64,000 nucleotides of DNA, from assembly GCF_020905345.1 (NCBI RefSeq), contig NZ_JAJJMO010000001.1, positions 620,001 to 684,000 on the forward strand. Reading direction: 5' to 3'. The position numbers and the translations under genes were made by a program. Positions 22,601-29,600 of this stretch are shown one piece after another. The DNA comes from Flavobacterium pisciphilum (GTDB taxonomy: Bacteria; Bacteroidota; Bacteroidia; Flavobacteriales; Flavobacteriaceae). Numbering within the stretch: position 1 is the stretch's first letter; each line of letters opens with the position of its first letter. Under the pieces are notes generated by a model, which searched no databases, had not been told where the DNA came from, and worked only from the letters and a program-made list of their open reading frames with translations.

Positions 22601-23616
22601 AGAATATTCACGCTACCTAACATCAAACTGTTTAAGGTTATCCCAGACTGATGAGCTAATGAGCGTAATTTTTGACTAAGCTCTTTATCAAGTGTAACCC
22701 TCTGATGATCCCCACTATAATCTATTTCTGCGGGTCTGGCATAATCCGTAGGAAATTCTAAAGTCTGGAATCCTGACAGTTTCTCTTTCCAATAACTGAG
22801 TTGTTTTTCTAAGATTTCACCAGTCAAATAATCTCGTTGCCACAACGCATAATCCTTATATTGAATCTCTAATTCAGGTAAACTGAAATTTTTATCGTTT
22901 CTAATATAAGCTTCATAATAAGCCAATAATTCTCTTTGAAATACCTCCATCGACCAGCCATCACTGGCAATATGATGTAATGTAATGAGCAATATTGTTC
23001 TATTTAATGAATCATCAGATGCTGATTCGATAGTATAAAATGTAATGCGGATAGGATATTCTGTACTTAAATTAAAAGGACGATTGATGTTTTCCTCAAT
23101 CAAGGACTGATAATCATCGGTATCCTTTACGCTAACTTCTTCGATAGGAAGCGCTTCATCGTGTACTTTCTGGATACCCTGTTCTTGAGCATCGCTTTGT
23201 TCAATGGTACTTCGCAATACTTCATGTCTTGAAACAATCTGTTGCAAGGCGTATTTTATACCTTCTTTATCTGTAGTCGTATCAAGTTCATATACGCCAG
23301 GCATATGATACGCATTGGCACCTTGTTCATACTGCTCGATAAACCACAGACGTTCTTGAGCAAAACTTAAAGGGAAATACAATTGAGTTGTATCTTTTAG
23401 AATTTTATTCTTCAGAAATTCTTTATCTGATGAAATATTATTATCCTCAAGGATTTTAATGATTTGATTTTTATTGGTACTTATAAATTCATTTGTTTCT
23501 TGATTTTGAAACGCTTTTGGAGCAGAAAATTTAATTTTATCATTATCTACCCAAATTGCCCCAGCGCTTAATCTTAATTCATTAAAAAAAATAGTAATAC
23601 TTCTTAGCTTATTCAT
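4648..23616 (-). CDS. NRPS gene 2, five modules with two epimerization domains (6322 aa)
   Basis: A 19-kb gene. Domains with approximate residues of key motifs: TubC-like docking (1-50); C HHIASDG 218; A 705; T GGNS 1099; C 1284; A 1772; T GGDS 2174; E HHMIVDG 2368 (with EGHGRE and FNYLGQFD); DCL-type C HHSISDG 2822; A 3300; T 3696; C 3884; A 4374; T GGDS 4760; E 4955; DCL-type C 5409; A 5888; T 6269. Pockets: Ser (DVWHFSLIDK), Thr (DFWNIGMVHK), Ser, unassigned X3 (DGSTHGAVYK), Gly-like (DILQLGVIWK). It should add Ser, D-(allo)Thr, Ser, D-X3 and Gly. The two GGDS carrier domains are exactly those followed by E, and each E is followed by a C that begins IYPATSLQQG instead of LSFAQERLW, the pattern expected for donors epimerized to D. 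The C-terminal tail IEGDEWEF is probably a docking signal for gene 1. There is no thioesterase. The central region is a tandem duplication (see repeats). Confidence 0.97.
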   Translation of the reverse strand: MNKLRSITIFFNELRLSAGAIWVDNDKIKFSAPKAFQNQETNEFISTNKNQIIKILEDNNISSDKEFLKNKILKDTTQLYFPLSFAQERLWFIEQYEQGANAYHMPGVYELDTTTDKEGIKYALQQIVSRHEVLRSTIEQSDAQEQGIQKVHDEALPIEEVSVKDTDDYQSLIEENINRPFNLSTEYPIRITFYTIESASDDSLNRTILLITLHHIASDGWSMEVFQRELLAYYEAYIRNDKNFSLPELEIQYKDYALWQRDYLTGEILEKQLSYWKEKLSGFQTLEFPTDYARPAEIDYSGDHQRVTLDKELSQKLRSLAHQSGITLNSLMLGSVNILLSKYTGQNDIVIGTVIGNRPHRQTEGLIGFFVNTQAHRTQLSNSQSFEALIQQVHQEQINTQLHQDLPFEKLIDELKVERDASRHPVFQVLFGIQSFGTSESTSNQEKNYLKPFQIEDVYEVAKFDLSIFIDDSGEELAVEISYATSLFHKDTIVRLIHHYVHLLDELTKAPNKAYNEISLLFPTAYDQLVYNWNATDKVYPKEKTIHQMFEEQVLKTPNTIALVYEGAELTYNELNEKSNQLARYIREQYQEKTQRALTPDTLIALCLDRSLEMIIGILAVLKAGGAYVPIDPTIPQERIDFVLEDTQAQIILSQRHIDGLSSLPQDKVIYIDLSEELYKNDNTNLDQYSQSTDLAYVIYTSGTTGRPKGAMLNHSGIVNRIEWMQNLYPLNSEDVVLQKTPYVFDVSVWELLWANWYGAKIVIAKPEGHKDSDYLHELIKKEKVTTLHFVPSMLEAYNHYLFSKEDKFSSSIKQIFCSGEALNKNTVEQTYKNIYDQSSKLHNLYGPTEASIDVTFYETDSTKNVYIGKPIQNTQVYILSPNQAPVPIGVIGELYLGGVGLSRGYLNRPDLTAERFVNNPFATESDKAKGYTKLYKTGDLVRWLADGNIEYLGRNDDQVKIRGYRIELGEIEHAMSQIDGINQVCVLAKERKTETATTKYLVGYYVSDYDMTSVDIQNRLLEVLPDYMVPTALVAMESFPLTINGKLDKRALPDPEFTSSEADYVAPSTEIETAVCEIWMNLLALDRVGITDDFFKIGGNSILAIQASHRMSKLLGSNVKVADIFKHKTISKLLVHATGQSQIIIPKIDSNLGTLSFAQERLWFIEQYEQGTNAYHMPGLYELDVTTDKEGIKYALQQIVSRHEVLRSTIEQSEAQEHGIQKVHDEALSIEEVSVKDTDDYQSLIEEDINRPFNLSTEYPIRVTFYTIESLTKTILLITTHHIASDGWSMEVFQRELSAYYEAYINNDKNFSLPELEIQYKDYALWQRAYLTGETLEKQLSYWKEKLSGFQTLEFPTDYARPAEIDYSGDHQEFTLNKELSQKLRALTHQYGITLNSLMLSSVNILLSKYTGQNDIVVGTATANRHHRQTEGLIGFFVNTQAHRTQLTNSQSFEELIQQVHQEQINTQLHQDLPFEKLIDELGVERDASRHPVFQVLFGVQSFGTSESASNQEKNYLKPFQIEDVYEVAKFDLSIFINDSGEEIAGEISYATSLFDKETIVRLIHHYIHLLDELTKAPNKAYSEISLLTSVAYDELVYNWNATDKEHPKDKTIQELFEEQVEKTPNNVAIVFENKSLTYQELNEKSNQLAHYIREQYQEKTQQLLTPDTFIALCLDRSLEMVIGILATLKAGGVYVPIDPTIPQERIDYILEDTQAAIVLSQRHLDEKALPLDKVIYIDLTEELYKKEDNTNLDQQSQSTDLAYVIYTSGTTGKPKGVMQMHCNVMRLFTSTDSQFGFNEEDVWTLFHSYAFDFSVWELWGALVYGGKLIIISKEQAQDLEGFYQLCRKEKVSVLNQTPSAFYRFADIANGLGQSDLSLRYIIFGGEALNTNQLSSWWDYQLKSNLNTRLINMYGITETTVHVTYKEIKKDEIIQSNIGKSIADLKTYILSTNQTPVPIGVSGELYIGGEGLSRGYLNRPDLTAERFVNNPFATEADKAKGYTKLYKTGDLARWLSNGDIEYLGRNDDQVKIRGYRIELGEIEHAMSQIDGIKQVCVLAKERKTETSKTKYLVGYYVLDAHELTINQASITEKLSQVLPDYMVPTALVAMESFPLTINGKLDKRALPDPEFTSSEVDYVGPTSEIEVRLCEIWQTVLNIDKVSITDNFFRIGGDSILSIQVSSRIRQAGFVCQVKDIFEYKTIEKLADHLSRKKSEVTLKTEQGVLTGALDFLPIQQWFVDQIEEGSLSKPNHWNQSFLIRVGELNTNQLTTVIKELVAYHDVLRIVYSKEQNPTTGKLDWKQEYQPEIILPELKTLDVSQHTEDEIHDILTVWQSAFDLEEGILFQVGYLHGYADGSARIHFALHHMIVDGVSWRILAEDIKNLYEGKTLPSKGSSYRQWVEGAKGYPQEHPLEEVYWEEQLKGLPDYHLEEHDNEPSEESFELDTQLTKSLLQEASKAYHTEINDLLLTALTYALQEINGQDIQGITLEGHGREDINSAIDHSRTVGWFTTMFPVRLEVRNSLKESIQFVKESMRKIPNKGLGFGSFATQSTSEYTYKNLPPINFNYLGQFDTQQEEWKFASESSGVSIDSENLDHHIISINGNVRHGQIGFNIVTKLGAHTTKQLAASFKTAITRIIKHCKEQLEEEGSSYTPSDFKSIKISQALLSELEVIAKSTQNEITHIYPATSLQQGFIYHAVSQSQDDAYRVQLLFDYHQYLDVNAYINAWEYCIAQYPSLRTAFNWEEDIIQIIYKNGKLNYQLHDISHLLTQEERDVAIEVIQIEDRKQNFDLTQPTLLRLYIIKQAENYYTVLKTEHHSISDGWSGPLLLTNIDSYYHDLINNRAVKIKEDTAYIQTQEYIGRHKNDVDRYWKNTLTEVESSNDISALLSNPIDFKSYKQVEVSANSSCEIKGELYNQLKAFTQKEGITVNVMIQFIWHKLLHVYSNNLKSIVGTTISGRELPVDGIEESVGLYINTLPLIIDWNNEGSILDQLQQIQKKIIEMNTHSFADLAKLQKEGERLFHSLFIFENYPVPEGDEGQETSSVSLRNAIEKVDYPLNIMAFEQGELLTIKFNYDGNYLTQSKAKEHLATLTNILNQVLSAPNKSHRQISLLSPTAYDQLVYNWNATDKEYPKEKTIYQMFEEQVLKTPNAIALVYEGEELTYNELNEKSNQLARYIREQYQERTQRALTPNTLIALCLDRSLEMIIGILAVLKAGGAYVPIDPTIPQERIDFVLEDTQAQIILSQRHLDSLNNLPQEKVVFIDLSEELYKNDNTNLDQYSQSRDLAYVIYTSGTTGRPKGAMLNHSGIVNRIEWMQNLYPLNSEDVVLQKTPYVFDVSVWELLWANWYGAKIVIAKPEGHKDSDYLHELIKKEKVTTLHFVPSMLEAYNHYLFSKEDKFNTSIKQIFCSGEALNKNTVEQTYKNICNQSSKLHNLYGPTEASIDVTFYETDSTKNVYIGKPIQNTQVYVLSSNQRPVPIGVIGELYLGGIGLSRGYLNRPDLTAERFVNNPFATEVDKAKGYTKLYKTGDLVRWLADGNIEYLGRNDDQVKIRGYRIELGEIEHAMSQIEGINQVCVLARERKTETATTKYLVGYYVSDYDMTSVDIQNRLLEALPDYMVPTALVAMESFPLTINGKLDKRALPDPEFTSSEADYVAPSTEIETAVCEIWMGLLGLDRVGTTDDFFKIGGNSILAIQASHRMSKLLGSNVKVADIFKHKTISKLLVHATGQSQIIIPKIDSNQGTLSFAQERLWFIEQYEQGTNAYHMPGLYELDVTTDKDGIKYALQQIVSRHEVLRSTIEQSEAQEHGIQKVHNEVLSIEEVSVMDTDDYQSLIEEDINRPFNLSTEYPIRVTFYTIESTSDESLTKTILLITTHHIASDGWSMEVFQRELSAYYEAYISNDKNFSLPELEIQYKDYALWQRAYLTGETLEKQLSYWKDKLSGFQTLEFPTDYARPAEIDYKGESLEFTLDKELSQKLRALTQYYGITLNSVLLSSINILFNKYTGQDDIVIGSVMANRHYMQTEELIGFFVNTQVNRTHLSNSQSFEALIQQVHQEQINTQLHQDLPFEKLIDELGVERDMSRHPIFQIMFMVRSFNNQNKKTAQQKEYFKPYEIESDSQTEKLDLSITIDDSQDELRGLVSYATSLFSKTTIAKLIKNYIFLLEKLVEKPTSNYSDLSILDSEDYKEIVRNWNATEKEYPKEKTIQELFEEQVAKTPNKTAIVFEEQSLTYNELNEKSNQLAHYIRVQYEERTGKTFVPNTLIALCLDRSLEMIIGMLAVLKAGGAYVPIDSNYPQDRIDYILEDTKVEFILIRENNNNSIQLPQDRIICIDLKEELYSYVNNNNLNTYSKPDDLVYVIYTSGTTGKPKGVELTHANLNNLSFNIIEAFDIDEQTISSQIISTSFDGAVSEIYPTLIAGGTLHIVSEEIKQNGNLMKHIASEEITHLTVPADLLESFEYLALNKLKTIHVGGGVNSVACLNRWSTGRKLINAYGPTEGTVYTTMHQYSEGDLNTKIGKPISNTNAYVLDNNNAPVPVGVIGELYIGGASLSRGYLNRSDLTAERFVNNPFATEADKAKGYTRLYKTGDLVRWLSDGNLEYIGRGDDQVKIRGYRIELGEIEHAMSQIDGIKQVCVLAKERKTETATTKYLVGYYVLDTHELTINQASITEKLSQVLPDYMVPTALVAMESFPLTINGKLDKRVLPDPEFTSSEVDYVGPTSEIEVRLCEIWQTVLNIDKVSITDNFFRIGGDSILSIQVSSRIRQAGFVCQVKDIFEYKTIEKLADHLSRKKSEVTLKTEQGVLTGALDFLPIQQWFVDQIEDGSLSKPNHWNQSFLIRVGELNTNQLTTVIKELVAYHDVLRIVYSKEQNPTTGKLDWKQEYQPEIILPELKTLDVSQHTEDEIHDILTVWQSAFDLEEGILFQVGYLHGYADGSARIHFALHHMIVDGVSWRILAEDIKNLYEGKTLPSKGSSYRQWVEGAKGYPQEHPLEEVYWEEQLKGLPDYHLEEHDNEPSEESFELDTQLTKSLLQEASKAYHTEINDLLLTALTYALQEINGQDIQGITLEGHGREDINSAIDHSRTVGWFTTMFPVRLEVRNSLKESIQFVKESMRKIPNKGLGFGSFATQSTSEYTYKNLPPINFNYLGQFDTQQEEWKFASESSGVSIDSENLDHHIISINGNVRHGQIGFNIVTKLGAHTTKQLAASFKTAITRIIKHCKEQLEEEGSSYTPSDFKSIKISQALLSELEVIAKSTQNEITHIYPATSLQQGFIYHAVSQSQDDAYRVQLLFDYHQYLDVNAYINAWEYCIAQYPSLRTAFNWEEDIIQIIYKNGKLNYQLHDISHLLTQEERDVAIEVIQIEDRKQNFDLTQPTLLRLYIIKQAENYYTVLKTEHHSISDGWSGPLLLTNIDSYYHDLINNRAVKIKEDTAYIQTQEYIGRHKNDVDRYWKNTLTEVESSNDISALLSNPIDFKSYKQVEVSANSSCEIKGELYNQLKAFTQKEGITVNVMIQFIWHKLLHVYSNNLKSIVGTTISGRELPVDGIEESVGLYINTLPLIIDWNNEGSILDQLQQIQKKIIEMNTHSFADLAKLQKEGERLFHSLFIFENYPVPEGDEGQETSSVSLRNAIEKVDYPLNIMAFEQGELLTIKFNYDGNYLTQSKAKEHLATLVHILNQVLLNPNIPHNEISLLSPTAYDQLVYNWNATDKEYPKEKTIHQMFEEQVLKTPNAIALVYEGAELTYNELNEKSNQLARYIREQYQEKTQRALTPDTLIALCLDRSLEMIIGILAVLKAGGAYVPIDPTIPQERIDFVLEDTQAQIILSQRHIDGHNSLPQEKVVYIDLAEELYKNDNTNLDQHSQSTDLAYVIYTSGTTGRPKGVMVEHQAFAQFIYNFHDSLEDKVDVVERNVLSLTNYVFDIFGLEYALPLIFGSKVTLSSIKEVKEENLLNHQIIQQTPSALLHLVNQYPDKLSNSVCLVGGEALPSSIAEKLIHAFRKVINVYGPAETVIWSSSFEVKNSNKPYIGTPLFNEQLYVLDSGNSPVPIGVMGELYIGGAGLSRGYLNRSELTAERFVNNPFATEADKAKGYTRLYKTGDLVRWLADGNIEYLGRNDDQVKIRGYRIELGEIEHAISQIDGINQVCVLAKDRQTETSNTKYLVGYYISDYDMNSIDIQNRLLEILPDYMVPAALVAMESFPLTINGKLDKRALPDPEFTSSEADYVAPSTEIETAVCEIWMELLGLDRVGITDEFFKIGGNSILALQASHRMSQFLKCDVKVADIFKHKVIKALLESFALAEAGIEGDEWEF
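6580..9625 (-). repeat. Near-identical T-E-C block, copy near the 3' end of gene 2
   Basis: About 3 kb aligned without gaps to 14341-17386 at a constant offset of 7761 bp. I counted roughly a dozen substitutions, most of them in 6600-6900 and at the far end; about 6900-9100 looks identical. The E-C protein differs at a single residue (Asp versus Glu) over most of its length. Confidence 0.88.
9466..10530 (-). repeat. A-domain core (A3 to A10) shared with gene 3, copy in gene 2
   Basis: Aligned at a constant offset of 18990 bp to 28456-29520 and nearly identical. The match stops abruptly just upstream of the YTSGTTG motif; the N-terminal halves of the two A domains are unrelated in style. It carries the X3 pocket DGSTHGAVYK. 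Confidence 0.85.
14341..17386 (-). repeat. Near-identical T-E-C block, copy in the middle of gene 2
   Basis: Partner of 6580-9625. A direct repeat in the same reading frame. Recombination between the two would remove 2587 codons, exactly a dimodule, and keep the frame. Confidence 0.88.
14341..22070 (-). repeat. Tandem dimodule duplication in gene 2, first-transcribed copy (A-T-C-A-T-E-C)
   Basis: Encodes A(Ser)-T-C-A(Thr)-T-E-C. The A(Ser)-T-C part matches copy two at an offset of 7788 bp (checked near 22021, 21481 and 20221) and the E-C part at 7761 bp. The block that breaks the match is the second A domain, Thr here and X3 in the other copy. Both offsets are multiples of three. The ends are approximate. 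Confidence 0.8.
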
Positions 23617-23646
23617 AATTTATTATATTTTATTATGGATATTTAA

Positions 23647-26600
23647 TTAAAATTCCATTTGAACATTCTCAGATGCAATCTCCAAAACCTGAATATTTTC
23701 AGCTAGGGCTTTGCAATTTTTAAATCGAAAAATATCTGCAATTTTTACATCAGCATCAAACATTGCGCTCATACGGTGAGAAAATTGTGTTGCAAGAATT
23801 GAATTCCCACCTAGTTTGAAGAAATCATCATGAATAGATATTTGTTCTAAGCCAAGGATATTGGCAAATATTACAGCCACCTGAAATTCTTTTTCTGAAT
23901 AATCATCTTCTATAATTTTTATCTCTTGATTATCGGATGGGGTTTCGTTTTGGCTGAATAATGTTGATTTTAATGTGTGTATGTCTAATTTTGACACGAC
24001 AACTTGGTCATAACTCGTTTGATTGATTAATCTATAAAACAATTCAGCCCCTTCATTCTGGTTTACTGTATTCAAATGAAGAAGGTTACTTAAACCCGTT
24101 AATGGTTTTATCGTTTCTATTGAACTGATACTATCTTCTCTAACCATACCTGTATCAGACCAACCCGGCCAATTGACAGCAAGAGTGTTTATATTTTTAA
24201 AGTTCTTTTTATCCATTGCCAAATAATCAAGATAGCTATTAGCCGCACAATACTCTAAGCGGTTAATATCTCCCATAATACTTGATAAAGATGAAGTAAA
24301 GGCTATAAACTTAGTAGAAGTCAAATCAATAACATTTAATATATTATCGATACCATAAACCTTACCTCCCAAAACATTTTTTATGTTAGTTAAATTGTAT
24401 TCTTCTATGTCTAGGGATTTGACACCAGCAGTATGAATAATTCCTTTGATAGAACCATAAACATTTTGCATGTTTTTGATTAAGGTTTCTACTTGTTGAG
24501 AATTGGAAATGTCGAAACACTGAATATCTACAGATGAATTATTTGCAATAATTTCTTCAATTATTTTGAATTTGGACCTAACATAATTAGATGGATTCTG
24601 TTCGTCATATATATTTTTTCTACTGACTAAAATAAACTTAACGCGGTTCTTTTCCGAAATGTATTTAGCAATAGATAATGCAACACCGCCTAGACCTCCA
24701 GTTATTAAAATAACATCTCCATCTTCAATTATTCTTTCTTCTACTACTGAATTGTCTATTTTCTCAAATCGTTCAATCCATAATTTTCCGAACCTTACAG
24801 CTAATAGTTCATCTGATTTTTTATAGGCTTCATTACTTACAACTTGAGAAATACTTGATTCAACATTACTGTAATTGTATCCAATATCAATCGTCCTAGC
24901 ATCTAAATTTAGAAACTCGTGATTGATATTTCGGATTGCTCCAACTAAAGTACCATTGAATGGGTTAATAGTATCTTCACTAGTAATTTGTGTTAATCCG
25001 TTTGTTAATACAACTAATTTTTTGAAACCGTTGCTGTTTAATAAATATTGGCGAATTAAAAATAAAGAGTAAAAACTATTATTCAATTTATCCTCTGATT
25101 GGGAAGTATTATCAATTGAACTGCAATGGATAATCATATCAAAAGTAATCTGCTTGGTCTTGAAATATGAACCTAGATTTTTAAAATGATCTTCATTTTC
25201 AGAATTAATTTTTATGGTTTCAGAATAATCAATTTGATTTAGATTCGAATCTATTATAACCAATTGAATTTCCTCGCATAAACTATGGAAATCAAGTATA
25301 TCCTTTTGATCTTCTCTAATAAAAATCAGGGCTTTTTTAGCAACAGAATTAATCACTTTATTAGCTTTAAAACTCGATACTGCTGACCACACTGGAGCAC
25401 TCAGCCATTTTTCTTCAGGGAGCAATGCCAGTTGATCTTGTGATTTGGTTTCTTTCCCTTTTTCTAACCAGTATTTTTGAGAATCAAATTGATACACTGG
25501 CAAATTACTAAGCAACTTTGCTTGTTTAAAGAATTGAACTTCGTTAGGTTTTTCAATAACTCCATTCATCCAAAGTTTAGCAATAAGTTGCTCTTTGTTA
25601 AGTAAACCATTTTCTACATTTTCATGTACTTCTCTTGCAGAACATAATAACTGTACTGATTGTAGGTATTTGTAGTTATTTAGTTTTTTATACGTATTGA
25701 TAAATGAACCCAATCCTTTACCGGGTCCCACTTCGATGAAGCTAACTTGATGGTTAAATTGTTTACTTAAGGTGTTGATTCCTTCTGCAAATTGAACCGT
25801 ATTTCGAAGCTGATTACACCAATATCTTGGAGAAGTAACTTCTGCTGTAGCGAACTCTCCAGTTAAATTTGAAATGAATTTCTTCTTAGGTGCATTTAAC
25901 TTTACATCTGAAAATTCCTTTTCAAATTTATCCAAAATCCCTTCCATCATAACAGAATGATAGGCATGAGATACGTTCAATTTTATACTTATAATTCCTT
26001 GATTCTCTAATGCCGTTTTCAGGTTTTGAATCTTATCATGGCTACCCGAAATCACAATGTTTTCTAAAGAATTGATAACAGCAATTTCACAATCGTATTC
26101 TTTTACTATTTCCTGAATATCGCTTTCAGAAGAATGGATAGCAATCATACTGCCCGACTCCATGGACTGCATAAGTTGCCCTCTAGAAATTACCGTTTTT
26201 ATGGCATCTTCTAAACTAAAAACTCCAGATAAAGTAGCCGCTACATATTCTCCTATACTGTGACCAATATAAGCGTCTGCTTTAACTCCTAAATGTGTCA
26301 AGTACTCCGACAAACTATATTCGATAATAAATAAAGTGATTTGAGACCACTGTGTTTGGTTGATATCGTATACATCTCCTGCATTGGGATACATAACCTG
26401 ATGCAAGTCGACTTCTAGGTGTTGGTTAGCAATGGAAATACATTTATCAATAGTAGCCTTAAAAATCGGTTCATTCTCATACAGCGCTTTTGCCATATCG
26501 ATGTATTGTGCTCCTTGTCCCGGGAACATGAACACTGTCTTAGCATTGCTTTCTGTATTTACCTCAGTGGTAATGGTATTTTCTTTTAATTCAGCAATTA

Positions 26601-29600
26601 AATCATCAATTGTCTGGGCAGAATAAACACTTCTATACTGAAATTGCTCTTTCTTTTCTTGTAAACTATAGGCAATATCTCGAATAGTAACTGCTTGTTG
26701 CGTATTTTGTATTCCTGTTAAATAATTTAATAAGGCCGTTTTGTTCTGTTCCAATGATGGTCCGCTTTTGGCAGATACAGGAATGATATACTTTATCGAA
26801 TGATGTTCCTCTGTTATTGTGGTTTCCTGCGGCTCTTTTGTTGGAGCAATATAATCTCCAATAATCACATGCGCATTAGTACCTCCAACGCCAAAAGAAC
26901 TCACTCCTGCCAAACGTTGCTTGCCATGGTTAGGCAACCATTCTCGGTTTTGTTTAAGAATCTCAAAGTTGGTTTGTTCTAAACCAAGCTCTGGATTAGG
27001 GTTTTCAAAGTTAACCTGTCCTGGAAGAATATTATTTTGAAGCATCGCGCAAACTTTGATCAAACTTGCCGTACCTGCAGCAGAATCTGCATGACCAATA
27101 TTGGCTTTCACTGCTCCCAATACTGTTTTACGACTTAATGGTTTTTCCTTGTCTTCATTGAAAGCAAAAGCTTCTCTTAACGCCTGTACTTCTATCGGAT
27201 CACCCAAATGAGTAGCAGTACCATGGCACTCCACATAATCAATTTCGTTAGAACTCACCCCTGCCATGCGTTGGGCATTAATAATACACTCGCTCTGACC
27301 AATTAGTGAAGGTGCGGTATAACTCGTTTTACGATCCCCATCATTATTGGTAGCATAGCCTTTGATAACTCCTAAGATGGTGTCCCCATCTTTGATAGCA
27401 TCTTCCAATCGTTTTAGCAAAACAACTCCAACTCCAGATGTTCCAATTGTACCAGAAGCCTGATCATCAAATGTTCGGCAATGACCATCCTTAGATGAAA
27501 TCATTCCTTCTTCGTATAAATAACCAATACCATCTGGTTCACCAAAAGATACTCCGCCCGCCAAAGCCATATCGCAAAAGCCAAGTTGCAGATTTTTACA
27601 GGCTTCTACCACAGAAACCAATCCTGTTGAACAGGCAGTATTAATCGAAGTCGCAGGACCAGATAGACCTAGAAAAAAAGCCGTTTTTGTCGCTAAGGCG
27701 TCCTTGCTGTTTGAGGCAGCTGCTTCCCACATATTGATTTGATCTGCCTTTTCTCCATTTAGAATATGCTCATAGAAATAGTCACTATTTCCACTTCCAG
27801 CAAATACCCCTATGTTATGTTTTTTTCGCTCTTGAGAATATCCCGATGATTCTAATACGAACCAACTGTGCTCGATAAATTTACGAATTTGAGGATTCGT
27901 TTGTTTTGCCTCATTGGGTGATATACCCCAAAATACTGGATCAAAATTTTCTATACCTTCCACTTGTCCCAATACTGGAACAAAATTTGGCATCTCTAAT
28001 AACCATTCTTCCACTCCTCGTTGTAGACACTCTTCTTTACTGTATAATTCAATCCCTTCTTGCTGATTAGCAATTAAGTGCCAAAATTCTGTTGTATTCT
28101 CCGCTCCACTGAACGCTCCCGAAGTACTTATAATCGCAATCTCATGAGCTGTGCTCTCTAAACTGCTCGTTTTAAGTTGATATTTTGGTAAAGTAGTAGG
28201 ACGAATGCTTTGAATGAGTTTTATAATCGAATTGTACTCAAATAAATCCGCAATACTAATCTCTCTAAATTCATCCAATTGGTTCAATTTCTGCTTCAAT
28301 TGAAGACTCAAAATCGAATTACCTCCCATCTTGAAAAAGTTCTGATGGATACTGACTTGATCGCTTGACAAACCAAGAACTTCAGAATAAATAACACAGA
28401 GTTTGATTTCTAATTCCGTCTCGGGCTTAACATAATCTACTACAGTATTAAACTCAGGATCCGGTAAGGCGCGTTTGTCTAATTTACCATTGATTGTTAA
28501 TGGAAAGGATTCCATTGCTACCAAGGCTGTAGGAACCATATAATCCGGCAAGACTCTGGACAACTTCTCCATAATTGATGCCTGATCAATTGTAAGCTCA
28601 TGTGTATCTAATACATAATAACCTACCAAGTATTTAGTGGTAACTGTTTCAGTCTTTCTTTCTTTAGCCAAAACAGACACCTGCTTGATTCCATCAATTT
28701 GTGACATGGCATATTCGATCTCGCCCAACTCAATACGATATCCTCGAATTTTAACCTGATCGTCTCCTCTTCCTATGTATTCTAAATTTCCATCTGGCAG
28801 CCAACGTACCAAATCTCCTGTTTTATACAATCTAGTGTACCCTTTGGCTTTATCAGCTTCGGTAGCAAATGGATTGTTTACAAAACGCTCTGCTGTTAAG
28901 TCCGAACGATTCAGATATCCGCGCGATAAACTTGCACCTCCTATGTACAACTCTCCTATCACTCCAACTGGAACTGGAGCATTGTTGTTGTCTAAAACAT
29001 AGGCATTTGTATTGCTTATCGGTTTTCCAATTTTTGCATTTAAATCCCCTTCTTTATATTGGTGCATCGTGGTGTAAACTGTACCTTCGGTTGGGCCATA
29101 AGCATTTATCAATTTACGACCATTGCTCCATCTATTCAAACATGCAACTGAATTAACTCCTCCTCCAACATGAATCGTTTTTAATTTATTTAATGCTAAA
29201 TATTCAAACGATTCTAATAAATCTGCAGGAACAGTAAGATGCGTGATTTCTTCAGAGGCAATGTGTTTCATTAGATTGCCATTTTGCTTAATCTCCTCAG
29301 AAACAATATGAAGCGTACCACCTGCAATTAATGTAGGATAAATTTCTGAAACAGCGCCGTCAAAAGATGTTGAGATAATCTGAGAAGAAATAGTTTGCTC
29401 ATCAATATCAAAAGCTTCAATGATATTGAATGACAAATTGTTCAAATTGGCATGTGTTAATTCAACTCCTTTGGGTTTACCAGTAGTTCCTGATGTATAT
29501 ATAACATACGCTAGATCATCAGGTTGAATAACTTTTTTAGATAATTGATCTGAGATACTAATGGAATCCAATTGCACATCAATTGAAAACAAATTCCCTT

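Noticed and set aside
23647..25400. A dehydratase or enoylreductase domain between AT and ACP in gene 3 (and gene 5)
   Set aside because: The stretch between AT and the KR catalytic part looks like the non-catalytic KR structural subdomain. I see no HxxxGxxxxP dehydratase motif and no enoylreductase nucleotide-binding motif.
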